Notes: generated by a model from the letters alone, not told the origin. A DNA stretch of 64,000 bases from Flectonema sp. DT1601 (GCA_964019425.1 OZ025852.1:192501-256500); one strand, 5' to 3'; numbered from the stretch's first letter, positions 22,130-32,821 are shown. Made by a program: numbers and translations.

Positions 22130-25100
22130 TTAATTATCAAGCTCTGATGCATACTCTGATACATCTTCAAAATCATGTAAAGCAGGAGTCGAAGGAGTAT
22201 CTAAGATGTTCGTAACGTTCTCTTTATCTTCACTTTTAGGTGTGTTGATATCTTCTTGTTTGGCTCGTTTCTTTCGTACATCTTTTCTTAGTAGCGGCTG
22301 CATAGGACTTTCAGAATTTAATCTCTTTGTATATTTCGACTTCTCCTTCTTTTTTGTTGAAGCGACTAGCATCTTATTAACCTCAACTTTGATCTTGCGT
22401 TTACTTTTAGATCCGTTCTTATTCTCTAACTTTTTTCTCTTGTCCTTGTCCATGTATCCATTAAATTCGATTATTGGAATCGGACTTTCAGAATTTAATC
22501 TTTTGCGGGTATCTCTTTTTGGTGTAGTTAGTGTACTATCCTCTTTCTCAAGAATTTGTGTTACTAGTTTTGTACCTCTTTTGATAGACCGCATGTTTAA
22601 TTTCTTCTTCTCCTTGATGACCATTGTGATCTTGTTGGAGCCATCACTGTTGTTAACTTCATACGTTGTATTATCATGATCCATGTAATATGGAAAGTCC
22701 TTTGAGGCTCTGAATATTGCGCATATGTGGACATGATCAATAATTGATTTTTTAGTCTTGAAGCAATATTTACATTTCCTCTTGATATGCGTTGTATCTT
22801 TGTAGGATGGTTCTGACGAGGATGTTGTAGTTGGCACGTCAGTCATTGAGTTCTCAACTATTGTATTAACTTCTGTTGCCTTTTCTAGTTCAACATGCGA
22901 CGATGTCTCATCTTTCTTACTTCCGGTTTCATCTTTAAGTTGGGGAAGTATCTTACTAGATTCTTCATTGATAGGTTCCGATGTTTTATCCTTAATCTGC
23001 GTATGTGATTGCGTAATGACTTTAGTTTTAGGGATAATTGACTCGTGAGATCCATTATTGAAAGCTTTCTTTTTGGATTGCTTCATAGCATGTTTATGAG
23101 ACAGTATATTGGACTTTTTGTTACGTTTTGAACAAGGTTCAAGGGCATCACTTAAACTTTCCGGCATTGAAGTTACGGGGTTCATACTATCTTCTGTGTC
23201 TATGACAACAGTGTTATTTCGTGCTGCTGTTTTCGGAGTTGTAACTTTTAACGATGGTGCAGTGTATGTTGTAACAATCTTGTTAGGTTGCCTATTCATT
23301 GCTAAATCATAAATAAGCTCCCGATTGTGTCCATTCCAACAAGTTAGTGGTTCTTGTGGGACAATCTTGTTGGTTGTCGGAGTTTTGATTTTGCCTCCCG
23401 ACTTTTGTTTTACCGGTGTTTCAAACACATGTCGATGTTCAGGTGTTTCTAAACACGGTGGTGATATAGCCTCAGTCGCAATGAGACTATTGTTTCTGAC
23501 CTCCATATGAACATTAGTTTGTGGTGGTGAAGCAAGTTCGTTTGCGTTGATACTGTTGTTGTCGATAACTATAGGCATATAAATACCAGTCTGCGGTGGT
23601 GAAATATACCCGAATGTCTCGAGACTGTTGTTGTTAATTACCGTATGAACACCCGTATGTGGTGGTGCAATAGGCTCAATTACGTTGAGATCATTGTTAT
23701 TGATCAACATATGTACATCCGTTTGTGGTGGTGATATCTCGTTGTAGCTATTGTTATCGACATCGGTAAGGCAAGTTTTATGAATTGAGTCGTTACTCTT
23801 TTTCTTGGTACTTATAAGAGTATCCACATGTGGTGGTGGGATGATGTCAATATCATATAGACTTCTGTTATTGACGGCAATCACCGTGTCAATATCAATA
23901 TCCATCCGAGTTGGTGAAGTAACATCTGTTGGACTCTTAGTATCATGGATAGTTGGCGGTGAGATGGCAACAATGCTGTCCCCGTTGTGATAGACTTGTG
24001 GGGGTGAGATGGCAGCAATTGTATTTACTTTGTATATTCTCGGAGGTGATACCGCCATGATTTGACACCCAGATGAGCTGTGATATAGGTTATGAAAGTT
24101 TGGGATGGTTGGTATAATCTGCGGTGTTGCAATTATAAGTGTTGTATTTTCGTAATTAAATTGTGTATCCGTATTATAAAGTGGACCAGTTAGAATAGTG
24201 GTCATTGGTGATTCCATATGTACATCGGTATTTGGTGTAGCATATTCCATATGACATAAGTTAGTATTCTGATTGGTGTTCAAGATATGATTGGGAAACT
24301 TAGTGAGCTTTGTGGTTCCACTTACAAAATCATTTGACTTTTGATCTTCAGAAGTTATGTAATCAGTGATGTCGAAGTGAGTATTGGGTTTAGAAGCCTT
24401 GTTAGCAACAACTATTGCTTCCTTATCGTCCAAATCCACATCTTGCTGACCTATTTTTGGATCTAGGTGTGTATCTATCTCTGGATTTTGAATGACTTCC
24501 TTTGGATCTTGAATGACTTCCTTTGGTTCTTGAATGACTTCCTTTGGTTCTTGAATGACTTCCTTTGGATCTTGAATGACTTTCTTTGGATCTTGAATGA
24601 CTTCCTTTGGATCTTGAATGACTTCCTTTGGATCTTGAATGACTTCCTTTGGATCTTGAATGACTTTCTTTGGATCTTGAGTGACTTCCTTTGGATCTTG
24701 AGTGACTTCCTTTGGTTCTTGAATGACTTCCTTTGGATCTTGAATGACTTTCTTTGGATCTTGAATGACTTTCTTTGGATCTTGAATGACTTCCTTTGGA
24801 TCTTGAATGACTTCCTTTGGTTCTTGAATGACTTCCTTCGGTTCTTGAATGACTTTCTTTGGTTCTTGAATGACTTCCTTATGAGTAGTATTTTCATTCG
24901 AAGATCTCAAATCCAATGGATCTGCGGCTTTAGCTGTTGTAGAGATATCATCCTCTTCAAATTTCTGTAACATCTCGTATAACAGTGCTGTGTCATCGTT
25001 ATCATTCGTCTTTTGACTAAGAGTATCTTTCTCTTGTTTGTTTTCCATGTGGGGCTCCATTGTTGGATAATCGAGGTTCGGAAATTGGAGTTTCTCCATA

Positions 25101-25279
25101 GGATTGTTTTTTGTAGGGCAGAATGCGAAGTGATAGTCAAATGTTTCCAAAGGATATATCCTGGCAATGTCATTCCACGTTTCATAACTTGGAGTGTGTT
25201 GAATGATATCATATCCTGTATACTCTGTATCTTTTCCGATAAATAAGATATAGTGAGTGTATGCTAATCTACGTGTAAT
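22130..25279 (-). CDS. Retroposon G protein, C-terminal 1,040+ residues, 5' incomplete
   Basis: The frame is open from the 5' junction of the element (starting ITRRLAYTHYILFIGKD) to the stop at 22130. The first in-frame ATG is only at about 25099, so the true start lies in the missing 5' part. Order: a compact N-terminal piece (IIQHTPSYETWNDIARIYPL), then 19 tandem KEVIQDP-type heptads, then five or six SPPQT/APPHT repeats separated by NNNS blocks. A Ser/Lys-rich region follows, with a C-x2-C-x9-H-x-H-x-C motif in KCKYCFKTKKSIIDHVHIC, then basic repeats RLNSESP. I recognise no enzyme domain. It could be the downstream ORF of a LINE or a retroposed host transcript. Confidence 0.6.
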   Translation of the reverse strand: MTRRLAYTHYILFIGKDTEYTGYDIIQHTPSYETWNDIARIYPLETFDYHFAFCPTKNNPMEKLQFPNLDYPTMEPHMENKQEKDTLSQKTNDNDDTALLYEMLQKFEEDDISTTAKAADPLDLRSSNENTTHKEVIQEPKKVIQEPKEVIQEPKEVIQDPKEVIQDPKKVIQDPKKVIQDPKEVIQEPKEVTQDPKEVTQDPKKVIQDPKEVIQDPKEVIQDPKEVIQDPKKVIQDPKEVIQEPKEVIQEPKEVIQDPKEVIQNPEIDTHLDPKIGQQDVDLDDKEAIVVANKASKPNTHFDITDYITSEDQKSNDFVSGTTKLTKFPNHILNTNQNTNLCHMEYATPNTDVHMESPMTTILTGPLYNTDTQFNYENTTLIIATPQIIPTIPNFHNLYHSSSGCQIMAVSPPRIYKVNTIAAISPPQVYHNGDSIVAISPPTIHDTKSPTDVTSPTRMDIDIDTVIAVNNRSLYDIDIIPPPHVDTLISTKKKSNDSIHKTCLTDVDNNSYNEISPPQTDVHMLINNNDLNVIEPIAPPHTGVHTVINNNSLETFGYISPPQTGIYMPIVIDNNSINANELASPPQTNVHMEVRNNSLIATEAISPPCLETPEHRHVFETPVKQKSGGKIKTPTTNKIVPQEPLTCWNGHNRELIYDLAMNRQPNKIVTTYTAPSLKVTTPKTAARNNTVVIDTEDSMNPVTSMPESLSDALEPCSKRNKKSNILSHKHAMKQSKKKAFNNGSHESIIPKTKVITQSHTQIKDKTSEPINEESSKILPQLKDETGSKKDETSSHVELEKATEVNTIVENSMTDVPTTTSSSEPSYKDTTHIKRKCKYCFKTKKSIIDHVHICAIFRASKDFPYYMDHDNTTYEVNNSDGSNKITMVIKEKKKLNMRSIKRGTKLVTQILEKEDSTLTTPKRDTRKRLNSESPIPIIEFNGYMDKDKRKKLENKNGSKSKRKIKVEVNKMLVASTKKKEKSKYTKRLNSESPMQPLLRKDVRKKRAKQEDINTPKSEDKENVTNILDTPSTPALHDFEDVSEYASELDN
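24484..24882 (-). repeat. 21-bp coding minisatellite, 19 units
   Basis: 19 head-to-tail 21-bp units encode KEVIQDP with K/E, I/T and D/E/N variants in the G protein. The opposite-strand frames over it are shadows of the repeat. Confidence 0.9.
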
Positions 25280-25570
25280 AAAAAAAATTACTTGAGGGGG
25301 AGTAAAAAAAAAAAAAATTTGATTAAAAAAGCTAGTAACCAGTCTTATTTGGGTTTTTTTGGGGTCTTTTGGTATATTAGCAGCTAAATCTGTGAACAGA
25401 GCAAGGATATAAGGTAAGAGGTGTCAAAACTGCATAAATCCAAATTTCCCCTCCTTAATTTACCCCCCCCAGGTTCTTAAAAAATGTCTTACAAAGTTCC
25501 CTGTCAAACTACAGTAACTTAACCTGTTGCAATGTGTTTTTTTTCTCCTTTCAGATCCATCTCTCCTACA

Positions 25571-28504
25571 ATGAATGCTCTTGAAACTCCACTTGAGGCT
25601 GCTGAGCTGCAGCAACTTGCATGTGACTTGCAAGTCGATGATCGAATCGTTCTGCGATTCAAGAAAGAGGCAGCGAAGAAGATAGTGGAATGGAGAGGCT
25701 ATGTGCAAGTAGCCCGAGGATCAGGTGATAACAGGCATGTTGGTATCATGTATCGCCAAGATCCTGCCACTATCCTTCGATTTCCACCCTCTGATGCTGA
25801 TTTGGCATCAAATCCCTATCATTCAGTCACAGTGTACAGGGGGAATCTCTCTCACTTTCGACATCTTAGTCACTCAGCTAAGAAAGAAGGTAGTGGGGAT
25901 GTAGAAAACTTAGTTGGAAACTGGCAAAAGGAGCAGTCATCATTCAGTAACATTTCTACTGACGATGGTATAACTGCAGTGGAAAAGTTGCAAGAACACC
26001 ATCTTGTAGCCCAACAAAGCTACAGGGACTCTGAGTTCCAGGCATTCCAGGGTGCAATGCATGAAGAGCAGTTGCTGCTGCAGGAAGAGCATGAAGCAGT
26101 AACGCAGAACTGCAGGAGTCAAACACTGCTGCTGAGAAGGAATTACTTAGCTTGCAAGATGAGTGCAGTGCCCTAAAGAAACAACATTCTTCCCTAGCGG
26201 AAGGGATTCAACTGCAGGTAGCACAAATTACACACGCAACTCTAGCAAATGTGTTGCAGACAGGCAGCTCAGAGAAAGTTACAGAGTTGGAAACAAGGGT
26301 TCTAGAGATTGAGAACGAGAAGCGGTTACTTGAATCCGAACATGGGGAGATGGAAAATGAAGTGAAGCGACTAAAAGCAGAGATAGATGATGCAGAACAG
26401 AAGTGCAGAGATGCAACTGAGGTGTGGAATGCAAAGGAGGAGAGGATTCGCAATATCCTTGATAGTAAGCCGAAGGAGAGCATGCCTGAAGTACTTCCCA
26501 AGATACCAGCTGCGCCAATTCCACAGGAAGCTAAGGAGGGGGGATTGGAGGTTGGGACAACACAGGCTGACCGACCACTCTTTGGTGAGGGTGGCTGGTT
26601 TGTTGATAATGGGGATAGGGGCAAGTGCAACATTTGCGGTGAGATTAAGATGAAGAATGGAGGCTCAGGGAAGAAAAACGCTGGAACAAGTAACCTGCGG
26701 GCACACTTGCGTTGTCATCACAACCTCCCAGGAAGCGGGAAGCCTAAGGAGTTGGGGGTAACACATGGCACTTCCACCACTGATCTGTGTGTTTTAAAAG
26801 ACTTGGTATGTAAATGTAAACCATTGAATTTCTTTAGAAACATCAAGTGTTTGTACAATGTCTCACACCAACAGAGCATGATGGACAAAATAGCTGTGTT
26901 CTTCTGCCAAAATAAGATAGCCCTGCAAGTGGTTGAAGATCCAACTTTCACTGGCATTACGTCTGCACCTGCAGGTGTTACGCGAAGGAGTCTGCTTGCC
27001 CACATTGAGAAGCTTGGGAATACCTGCCGTCAGAAGTTGCTTAAGCGGTTTGAAGGCGATGATGTTACAATTATGTTTGATGGGGCGACACTACCTGGAA
27101 AGCGACGAGTGCTGAACTTCAGTATTCACAATGGCCATATGGCCCTGTTTTTTAGAAGTGTAGTAGTTACTAGCTTTTCTGCTGCAGATGCCTTGAAGGT
27201 ACTTCGAAGCATCACTACTGAGCTACTTGTAGCTAATGTTGTCCCACTTGCCTTCTGTGCTGACAATGCAAAGAGCATGCAGAATGCCCTGAAGGAAGCA
27301 GCACTTCCAGTTAGTATGTATCTAAAAAAGCAAACATTACCTGCTGCCCAACATTTTACAAACTAAGATTTAATAAACCATCACAGAGATGGAGAGTCTT
27401 GAAGAAGACACTGACAATGACAGTGCAGCATCTTGTGAAAGTGCAGGAGAAGAAGACCCAGAGGGCATTGACGCAGATGCTCTAGAGCAGATGCTTCAGG
27501 CTGCAGGGAAGGAGAAGCTCCTCACTATCAGATGTGCAGCACATTCATTGCAGCTGTTAATGAAGGATCTCATCAATGGTATCCCCCTCCTCTCAACGGC
27601 ATACAATAAGGTGAAGGATCTGACAGAGGAGATGGCAACCCCCAAAAGGAAGGAGTTGTTCCTTGAGGTGCAGAAGGGTCGAAAGGGAAGCCCTCTGCAA
27701 CTTAAACGCATAGGCAGTACCCGATGGAACACAGTGTACGACTGCTGGGTTCGGGCAGTGAGACTTGAAGATCTCCTGCTGAAACGCAAGGGGAAACAAC
27801 GCCTGTTTCCTTGCTGTGCAGCAGACATCGAGAAGATGAAAACTGCTGCAAAATTGGTGCAGCCAGTTGCATATACAACTGATAACCTCCAGCGTGACTC
27901 GGCAGGGTTGCAGGATGTGCTGGGACAGCTGGAGTATGTGACACGGAAATGGAAAGCAATAAGTGATCCAAAGGTATCAAAATTGGTAAGCAGTGCACTG
28001 CAGTCCCTGAACACCCGCATTGTGTCTAACTTCAGTTTTGATGCTCTTAAGATGTTAAGGGCAATGCAGGGGATGGGTCTGAATGAGGAGCAGCAGAACC
28101 TGATGCAGCCTTACTTTGCAGGGTGGCTGGTAAGACATGGGTTCAGCACCACCCTTATCTCTGAGTTGTCAACAGCTACAGTAGAGAGGCAAAAGAAAGC
28201 ACATCAGAAGAAGGATGCAGCAATATTCTGGAGGGAAATTGGTAGCAAGGTTGTTCCCCACCTTACACAGTTCTACATGTCACTGTGTAGAATCGCTGCA
28301 TCAGAGGCACATGTTGAACGGACATTCAAAGTGACATCCCGCCTACTGACAAAGCAGCGATCAAGAATGGTTCACAGACATGTTGATGCTATGCTGCAAG
28401 TAGCGTGCAACATGTTTAAGGTGTGTGCTGCTGACCCAATAAGGAAGAAGACAAAAAAAGCAGAAGGCCCTGCTGTGAAGAGGGTTAAAGACGAACTTTC
28501 CTAA
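25571..28504 (+). pseudogene. hAT transposase, copy 1 (one frameshift)
   Basis: Layout as in copy 2: coding 25571-27313 and 27387-28504 around a 73-bp intron (GTATGTA to CATCACAG). A one-base deletion in an A-run near 26107 (CGCAGAACTGC here, CGCAGAAACTGC in copy 2) shifts the frame inside the coiled-coil region. The BED finger and catalytic domain are otherwise open. The sequence just before the ATG is TCTCCTTTCAG, a 3' splice site, so an upstream non-coding exon is likely. The single defect and high identity to copy 2 make it a recent pseudogene. Confidence 0.85.
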
Positions 28505-28535
28505 GTTTAATAATTCCTTTCTACCCTCTTCTAAG

Positions 28536-28728
28536 GATTTCGATAAAGTGGGAAGTAACGGACTGGGAGCTTTTGGCTCCTGCCCTATTCCCAATGTAAA
28601 CTTTCTTTTTATTTTTTTTTTTTTTTTTAACAGGCCCAAAGGGCGACAATGACGGTTGCTGACCAAGGAATAATATTCAAATGAATTTTCGTTTCAAAGA
28701 AACGAACAGAATTAAGAGAGAGGCAGAG

Positions 28729-28760
<32 letters not shown>

Positions 28761-29226
28761 GAAGAGGAAGTAATCAAACATGAAAAAAAAATAAAATAAA
28801 ATATAAATAAAAAACGTTGTATGAAAAAGGAAAAAAAAAGAAAAAAAAAGACCAGAAAAGGAAAGAGAAAATGAAAAGGTATAATATTATTGTGGGGATA
28901 TGGGGATAGCAGGGAGATGCTCTTTTTTTTTTTTTTTTTTTTTATTATTTAAAAAAAGGAAACAATCAGTTTAGCGTCTCGATCAGGACGGAAAATAGAA
29001 ATTAATCGACATAGTCGATCGATAGAAAAAAACAATGATAACATTGTTTATTCTTTTTTTTTTTTTTTTTAAAACCTTTTAATTATTTTAAAGAAAAACA
29101 ATCAGTTTAGCGTCTTGACCAGGACGGAAAATAGAAAGTAATCGACATAGTCGATCGATAAAAAAAAAACAATGATAACATTGTTTATTCCTTTTTTTTT
29201 TTTTTTATTCTTTTTATTTATTTTTA
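28536..29226 (+). mobile_element. Element E fragment in hAT copy 1 (outer block plus monomers)
   Basis: Starts at the E terminus ATTTCGATAAAGTGGGAAGT. It runs through the outer terminal block (GGCCCAAAGGGCGACAATGA, GAAACGAACAGAATTAAGAG) and enters two to three tandem monomers before returning to hAT sequence at about 29227. The hAT flanks join as CTTCTAA and AACTGATATC, with at most 2-3 bp shared. Confidence 0.7.
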
Positions 29227-29488
29227 ACTGATATCACATGTCTTTCTAGCTTGTATTTTACTACTTCTGTGGTATAATTATTTAGTGAATTTATGGATAT
29301 CTCCTCCTTTTAGTGACATTTTTTTAATCCAGGTAGGGAAAATGTGTGTTAAGGCAAGTATAGCGAAAAATCATACTCAGTGTTGATTGTAATAAGTAAT
29401 AATTTGCCTGTCATATCAAAAAAAAAATATATTTCTCTCCCAACAGTACACATAGTTGAATTATGAAATGTTATCTTTGTAGATACCA

Positions 29489-29626
29489 GGGCCTGCCTGT
29501 GGCATTATAATAACAGGCTAAGTCATTTGTAGTTCATAGTTTACCTTTGATTTTATAACTTCACATAGGGTACTATGAACGATGAGAGATCCAGTGGGAT
29601 CACTCAGGGTCTAGTAGAGACCACCA
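29489..29626 (-). repeat. Repeat D fragment
   Basis: GGCCTGCCTGTGGCATTATA through AGTAGAGACCACCAAT, matching part of the D unit (for example 52278-52410). It abuts truncated hAT on the left and E monomers on the right. Confidence 0.75.
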
Positions 29627-30388
29627 ATATGATAACATTGTTTATTTCTTTTTTTTTTTTTTTTTTTTATTTATTTTTAAAGAAAAAACAATCAGTTTAG
29701 CGTCTTGACCAGGACGGAAAATAGAAAGTAATCGACATAGTCGATCGATAAAAAAAAACAATGATAACATTGTTTATTCCTTTTTTTTTTTTTTTTTTAT
29801 TCTTTTTATTTATTTTTTAAAGAAAAAACAATCAGTTTAGCGTCCTGACCAGGACGGAAAATAGAAAGTGATCGACATCCTGCAACTGGAAATATTACTG
29901 CGCGGAAAAAACCGCACTAATTTCCAAATCTGCAAAAAACCGCACTAATTTTTCCACGCAGTAATATTTCCACCGCACTAATATTTCTACTCAGAATCGA
30001 CTTTTTTCCAGCTGCATTTTTCTGCTGGTGCCTTACACAGCAAAAAAGCAACCAAATTTTTTTCTACCACCAAGTGGAAAAAACCGCACTAATTTTTTCT
30101 CAAAAAAACCGCAGTAATTTTTCCGCGCAGTAATATTTCCCTGCAGTAATTATTCAGCGCAGTAATATTTCCAGTTGCAGTAGTCAATCGATAAAAAACA
30201 ATGATAACATTGTTTATTCTTTTTTTTTTTTTTTTTTTTTTATTCTTTTTATTTATTTTTTAAAGAAAAAAAAGAATCAGTTTAGCGTCTTGACCAGGAC
30301 GGATAATAGAAATTAGTCGACAAAGTCGATCGATAAAAAACAATGATAACATTGTTTATTCTTTTTTTTTTGTTTTTATTCTTTTTAT
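29627..30388 (+). repeat. E tandem monomers interrupted by a MITE
   Basis: Monomers carry ACAATGATAACATTGT, CAATCAGTTTAGCGTC and TCGACATAGTCGATCGAT. A TA-flanked MITE (29880-30180) splits one monomer inside its CGACATAGTCG motif. Confidence 0.8.
29880..30180 (-). mobile_element. MITE M, copy 1 (301 bp)
   Basis: Perfect terminal inverted repeats CTGCAACTGGAAATATTACT / AGTAATATTTCCAGTTGCAG with inner repeats of GTGCGGTTTTTT. It sits in an E monomer. TA follows the right end, while the left dinucleotide is TC. No coding capacity. Confidence 0.8.
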
Positions 30389-30781
30389 TGAATTTCGATA
30401 AGTGGGAAGTAACGGACTGGGAGCTTTTGGCTCCTGCCCTATTCCCGATGTAAACTTTCTTTTTATTTTATTTTTTTTAACAGGCCCAAAGGGCGACAAT
30501 GATGGTTGCTGACCAAGGAATAATATTCAAATGAATTTTCGTTTCAAAGAAGTTAGTTAGTTAGTTAGCAAGTCCATCAGACCACCGAGTATCGGTTAGG
30601 TAGACACTCAAAGAGTACCGGGTGGCTCTTCTGAGGGTCCCCAATACTGCGGCAGTAGGAAGAACCTAATCCCGGGGGATTATTTTGTTAGTATCAGCAC
30701 AGGGCATACTAGATCAGGAGATCTAGAAACACTTTGCTTCCACCTTGTCCGGTATACTAGCAGGAAACCACGCAATTTAAA

Positions 30782-30827
<46 letters not shown>

Positions 30828-31434
30828 AGTTCTAATCTGAAACACTAAATAAACTTGATATTATGATGAAAAAATAAAACAAAATAAAATAATATAAGAT
30901 AACATAAAATAAAATAGATGAATTTAATAACTCAGTAAACACAGTTGATGATTTCAGGGATTAATTTTGAATAGTATATCTATGTAACTCCGAGTCGGAG
31001 GACCTCGCACCTTGTAGTCGAACCACTTCCGTTCTATCCGCTCATAGTTAAGAAACGAACAGAATTAAGAGAGAGGCAGAGAAAAAAAAAAAAAAAAAAA
31101 AAAGAAAAGAAAAAAAAAAAAAAAAATATATGAAGAGGAAATAATCAAACATGAAAAAAAAATAAAATAAAATATAAATAAAAAACGTTGTATAAAAAAG
31201 GAAAAAAAAGAGGAAAAAAAAAAAAAAAGACCAGAAAAGGAAAGAGTAAATGAAAAGGTATAATATTATTGTGGGGATATGGGGATAGCAGGGAGATGCT
31301 CTTTTTTTTTTTTTTTTTTTTTTTTTATTATTTAAAAAAGGAAACAATCAGTTTAGCGTCTCGATCAGGACGGAAAATAGAAATTAATCGACATAGTCGA
31401 TCGATAGAAAAAAAAACAATGATAACATTGTTTA

Positions 31435-31469
<35 letters not shown>

Positions 31470-31735
31470 CTTTTAATTATTTTTTAAAGAAAAAACAATC
31501 AGTTTAGCGTCTTGACCAGGACGGAAAATAGAAATTAGTCGACAAAGTCGATCGATAAAAAAAAAACAATGATAACATTGTTTATTCCTTTTTTTTTTTT
31601 TTTTTATTCTTTTTATTTATTTTTAAAGAAAAAACAATCAGTTTAGCGTCCTGACTAGGACGGAAATTAGAAAGTGATCGACATAGTCGATCGATAAAAA
31701 GACATTTTTAAAGAAAAAAAATAATCAGTTTAGCG
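30389..31735 (+). mobile_element. Element E terminal fragment split by a SINE
   Basis: Starts AATTTCGATAAGTGGGAAGT at the E terminus. The outer block runs to 30550, is interrupted by the S1 SINE (30551-31050) and resumes with GAAACGAACAGAATTAAG. It then enters about three monomers (31340-31735). Both pieces join as in the uninterrupted blocks at 28536 and 35984. Confidence 0.75.
30551..31050 (-). mobile_element. tRNA-derived SINE family S1, full copy
   Basis: On the minus strand it opens with a tRNA-like head (GAGCGGATAGAACGGAAG, then B box GGTTCGACTAC). An A/T-rich body and a long T-run follow, then the family block GTACTCTTTGAGTGTC, ending GGACTTGC plus four TAAC units. AAGAA lies on both sides (target duplication) inside the E outer block. 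The 1946-2060 piece is the same 3' end. Confidence 0.65.
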
Positions 31736-31948
31736 TTCTTTCTTGTTTCCCTTTGCCGCCGGAAGAACGAAGGTCGACGGAGGTCCGAAGCATTGCTTGC
31801 GATGATGTTCCGGTATGTGTTGCGTCTCTGTTGTTTGTTTGTTTCAACTCAATTGGTTCATCTCAGGTTTTAGAAGTCTTCGTCCTGTTCGATGGGAAGG
31901 GCCTGAATCAAAAGTTCACTGCCCCTATTCCTCTCCCAAATTTCTTAC
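31736..31948 (+). other. Unique insert within E monomers
   Basis: About 210 bp of balanced composition (TTTGCCGCCGGAAGAACGAA through CCTCTCCCAAATTTCTTACT) lie between two monomers. A 74-residue frame beginning MPPEERRSTEV crosses it. It includes a GTATGTGTTG donor-like site and a CATCTCAG acceptor-like site. The origin is unknown; a captured transcript piece is possible. Confidence 0.35.
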
Positions 31949-32300
31949 TCTTGACCAGGACGGAAAATAGAAATTAGTCGACAAAGTAGATCGATAAAAA
32001 AACAATGGTAACATTGTTTATTCTTTTTTTTTTTTTTTTTTTTTTATATTCTTTTTATTTGTTTTTAAAAAAAAACAATCAGTTTAGCGTCTTGACCAGG
32101 ACGGAAAATAGAAAGTAATCGACATAGTCGATCGATAAAAAAAACAATGATAACATTGTTTATTCTTCTTTTTTTTTAAATTCTTTTTAATTATTTTTTA
32201 AAGAAAAAAAACGGAAAATAGAAATTAGTCGACAAAATCGAACGATAAAAAAAACAATGATAACATTGTTTATTCTTTTTTTTTTTTTATTATTCTTTTT
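31949..32300 (+). repeat. E tandem monomers
   Basis: Three monomers, two with the CAATCAGTTTAGCGTC block or part of it and one short type with GTCGAACGAT-like sequence. They end in a T-run before the MITE. Confidence 0.8.
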
Positions 32301-32314
32301 AGGGAAAACCTCTA

Positions 32315-32600
32315 CTGCAACTGGAAATATTACTGCGCTGAATAATTACTGCGCGGAAAAATTAGTGCGGTTTTTTTGAGAAAAGATTAGTGCGGTTTTT
32401 TCCACTTGGTGGTAGAAAAAAATTTGGTTGCTTTTTTGCTGTGTAAGGCACCAGCAGAAAAATGCAGCTGGAAAAAAAATCACTTCTGAGCAGAAATATT
32501 AGTGCGGTGGAAATATTACTGCGTGGAAAAATTAGTGCGGTTTTTTGCAGATTTGGAAATTAGTGCGGTTTTTTCCGCGCAGTAATATTTCCAGTTGCAG
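32315..32600 (+). mobile_element. MITE M, copy 2 (286 bp)
   Basis: The same terminal repeats as the copy at 29880, in opposite orientation, flanked by TA at 32313 and 32601. The TA duplication and short TIRs are what Tc1/mariner-type MITEs show; no transposase is present to prove it. Confidence 0.8.
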
Positions 32601-32602
32601 TA

Positions 32603-32720
32603 ATTCAACAAAAATAGTTTGCGAAATCGCCAACTCCCTACAAAAAAAAGTTGTCCACCAGGACTCGAACTTGACCCAAAAATTTGGCTTGCGGCGGGTA
32701 ATTTGCTTTCCATGTCTGTA
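32603..32720 (-). repeat. tRNA-derived SINE family S2
   Basis: The minus strand carries a B box (AAGTTCGAGTCCTGGTGGAC) followed by GTAGGGAGTTGGCGATTTCG and CAAACTATTTTTGTTG. It is the best of the three S2 copies. The A box is not clear. Confidence 0.6.
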
Positions 32721-32821
32721 CAGCACCTGAATAAAGAATATAAAGTAATACGCACAACTGGCAGAACAGACACTAAGGACATTCATGTGATCCTATCCTA
32801 ATCTTAGATAGGTTCACCGCG

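Larger units (their letters stand above)
21769..25279 (-). mobile_element. Retroposon G, longest copy (3.5 kb)
   Basis: Inserted in hAT copy 1. The 3' terminus (minus strand CAAACAGTTAA) is identical to that of the copy at 4745. The flanking direct repeat is up to 22 bp, ending 21768 and 25301 (A-run then TTACTTGAGGGGGA). The empty site is preserved in hAT copy 2 at about 57140-57170 as the complement of TTACTTGAAGGGGAGTAAAA. The open reading frame runs off the 5' end, so this copy is also 5'-truncated and the parent is longer. Confidence 0.8.
21495..29488 (+). mobile_element. hAT transposon copy 1, interrupted and truncated
   Basis: The left TIR begins CATACTTGTGCAAAAAGCTA at 21495, the same as both ends of intact copy 2. 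Subterminal AGCTAAAGCT repeats follow. hAT sequence is 21495-21768, 25280-28535 and about 29227-29488. It is split by retroposon G (21769-25279) and by an E fragment (28536-29226). At 29488 it stops abruptly in GATACCAG and continues as repeat D, so the right TIR is lost. Compared with copy 2 the body is nearly identical. Confidence 0.85.

Noticed and set aside
24467-24970. 167-aa plus-strand frame of WILNDFL repeats
   Set aside because: It is the antisense shadow of the 21-bp minisatellite in the G protein.
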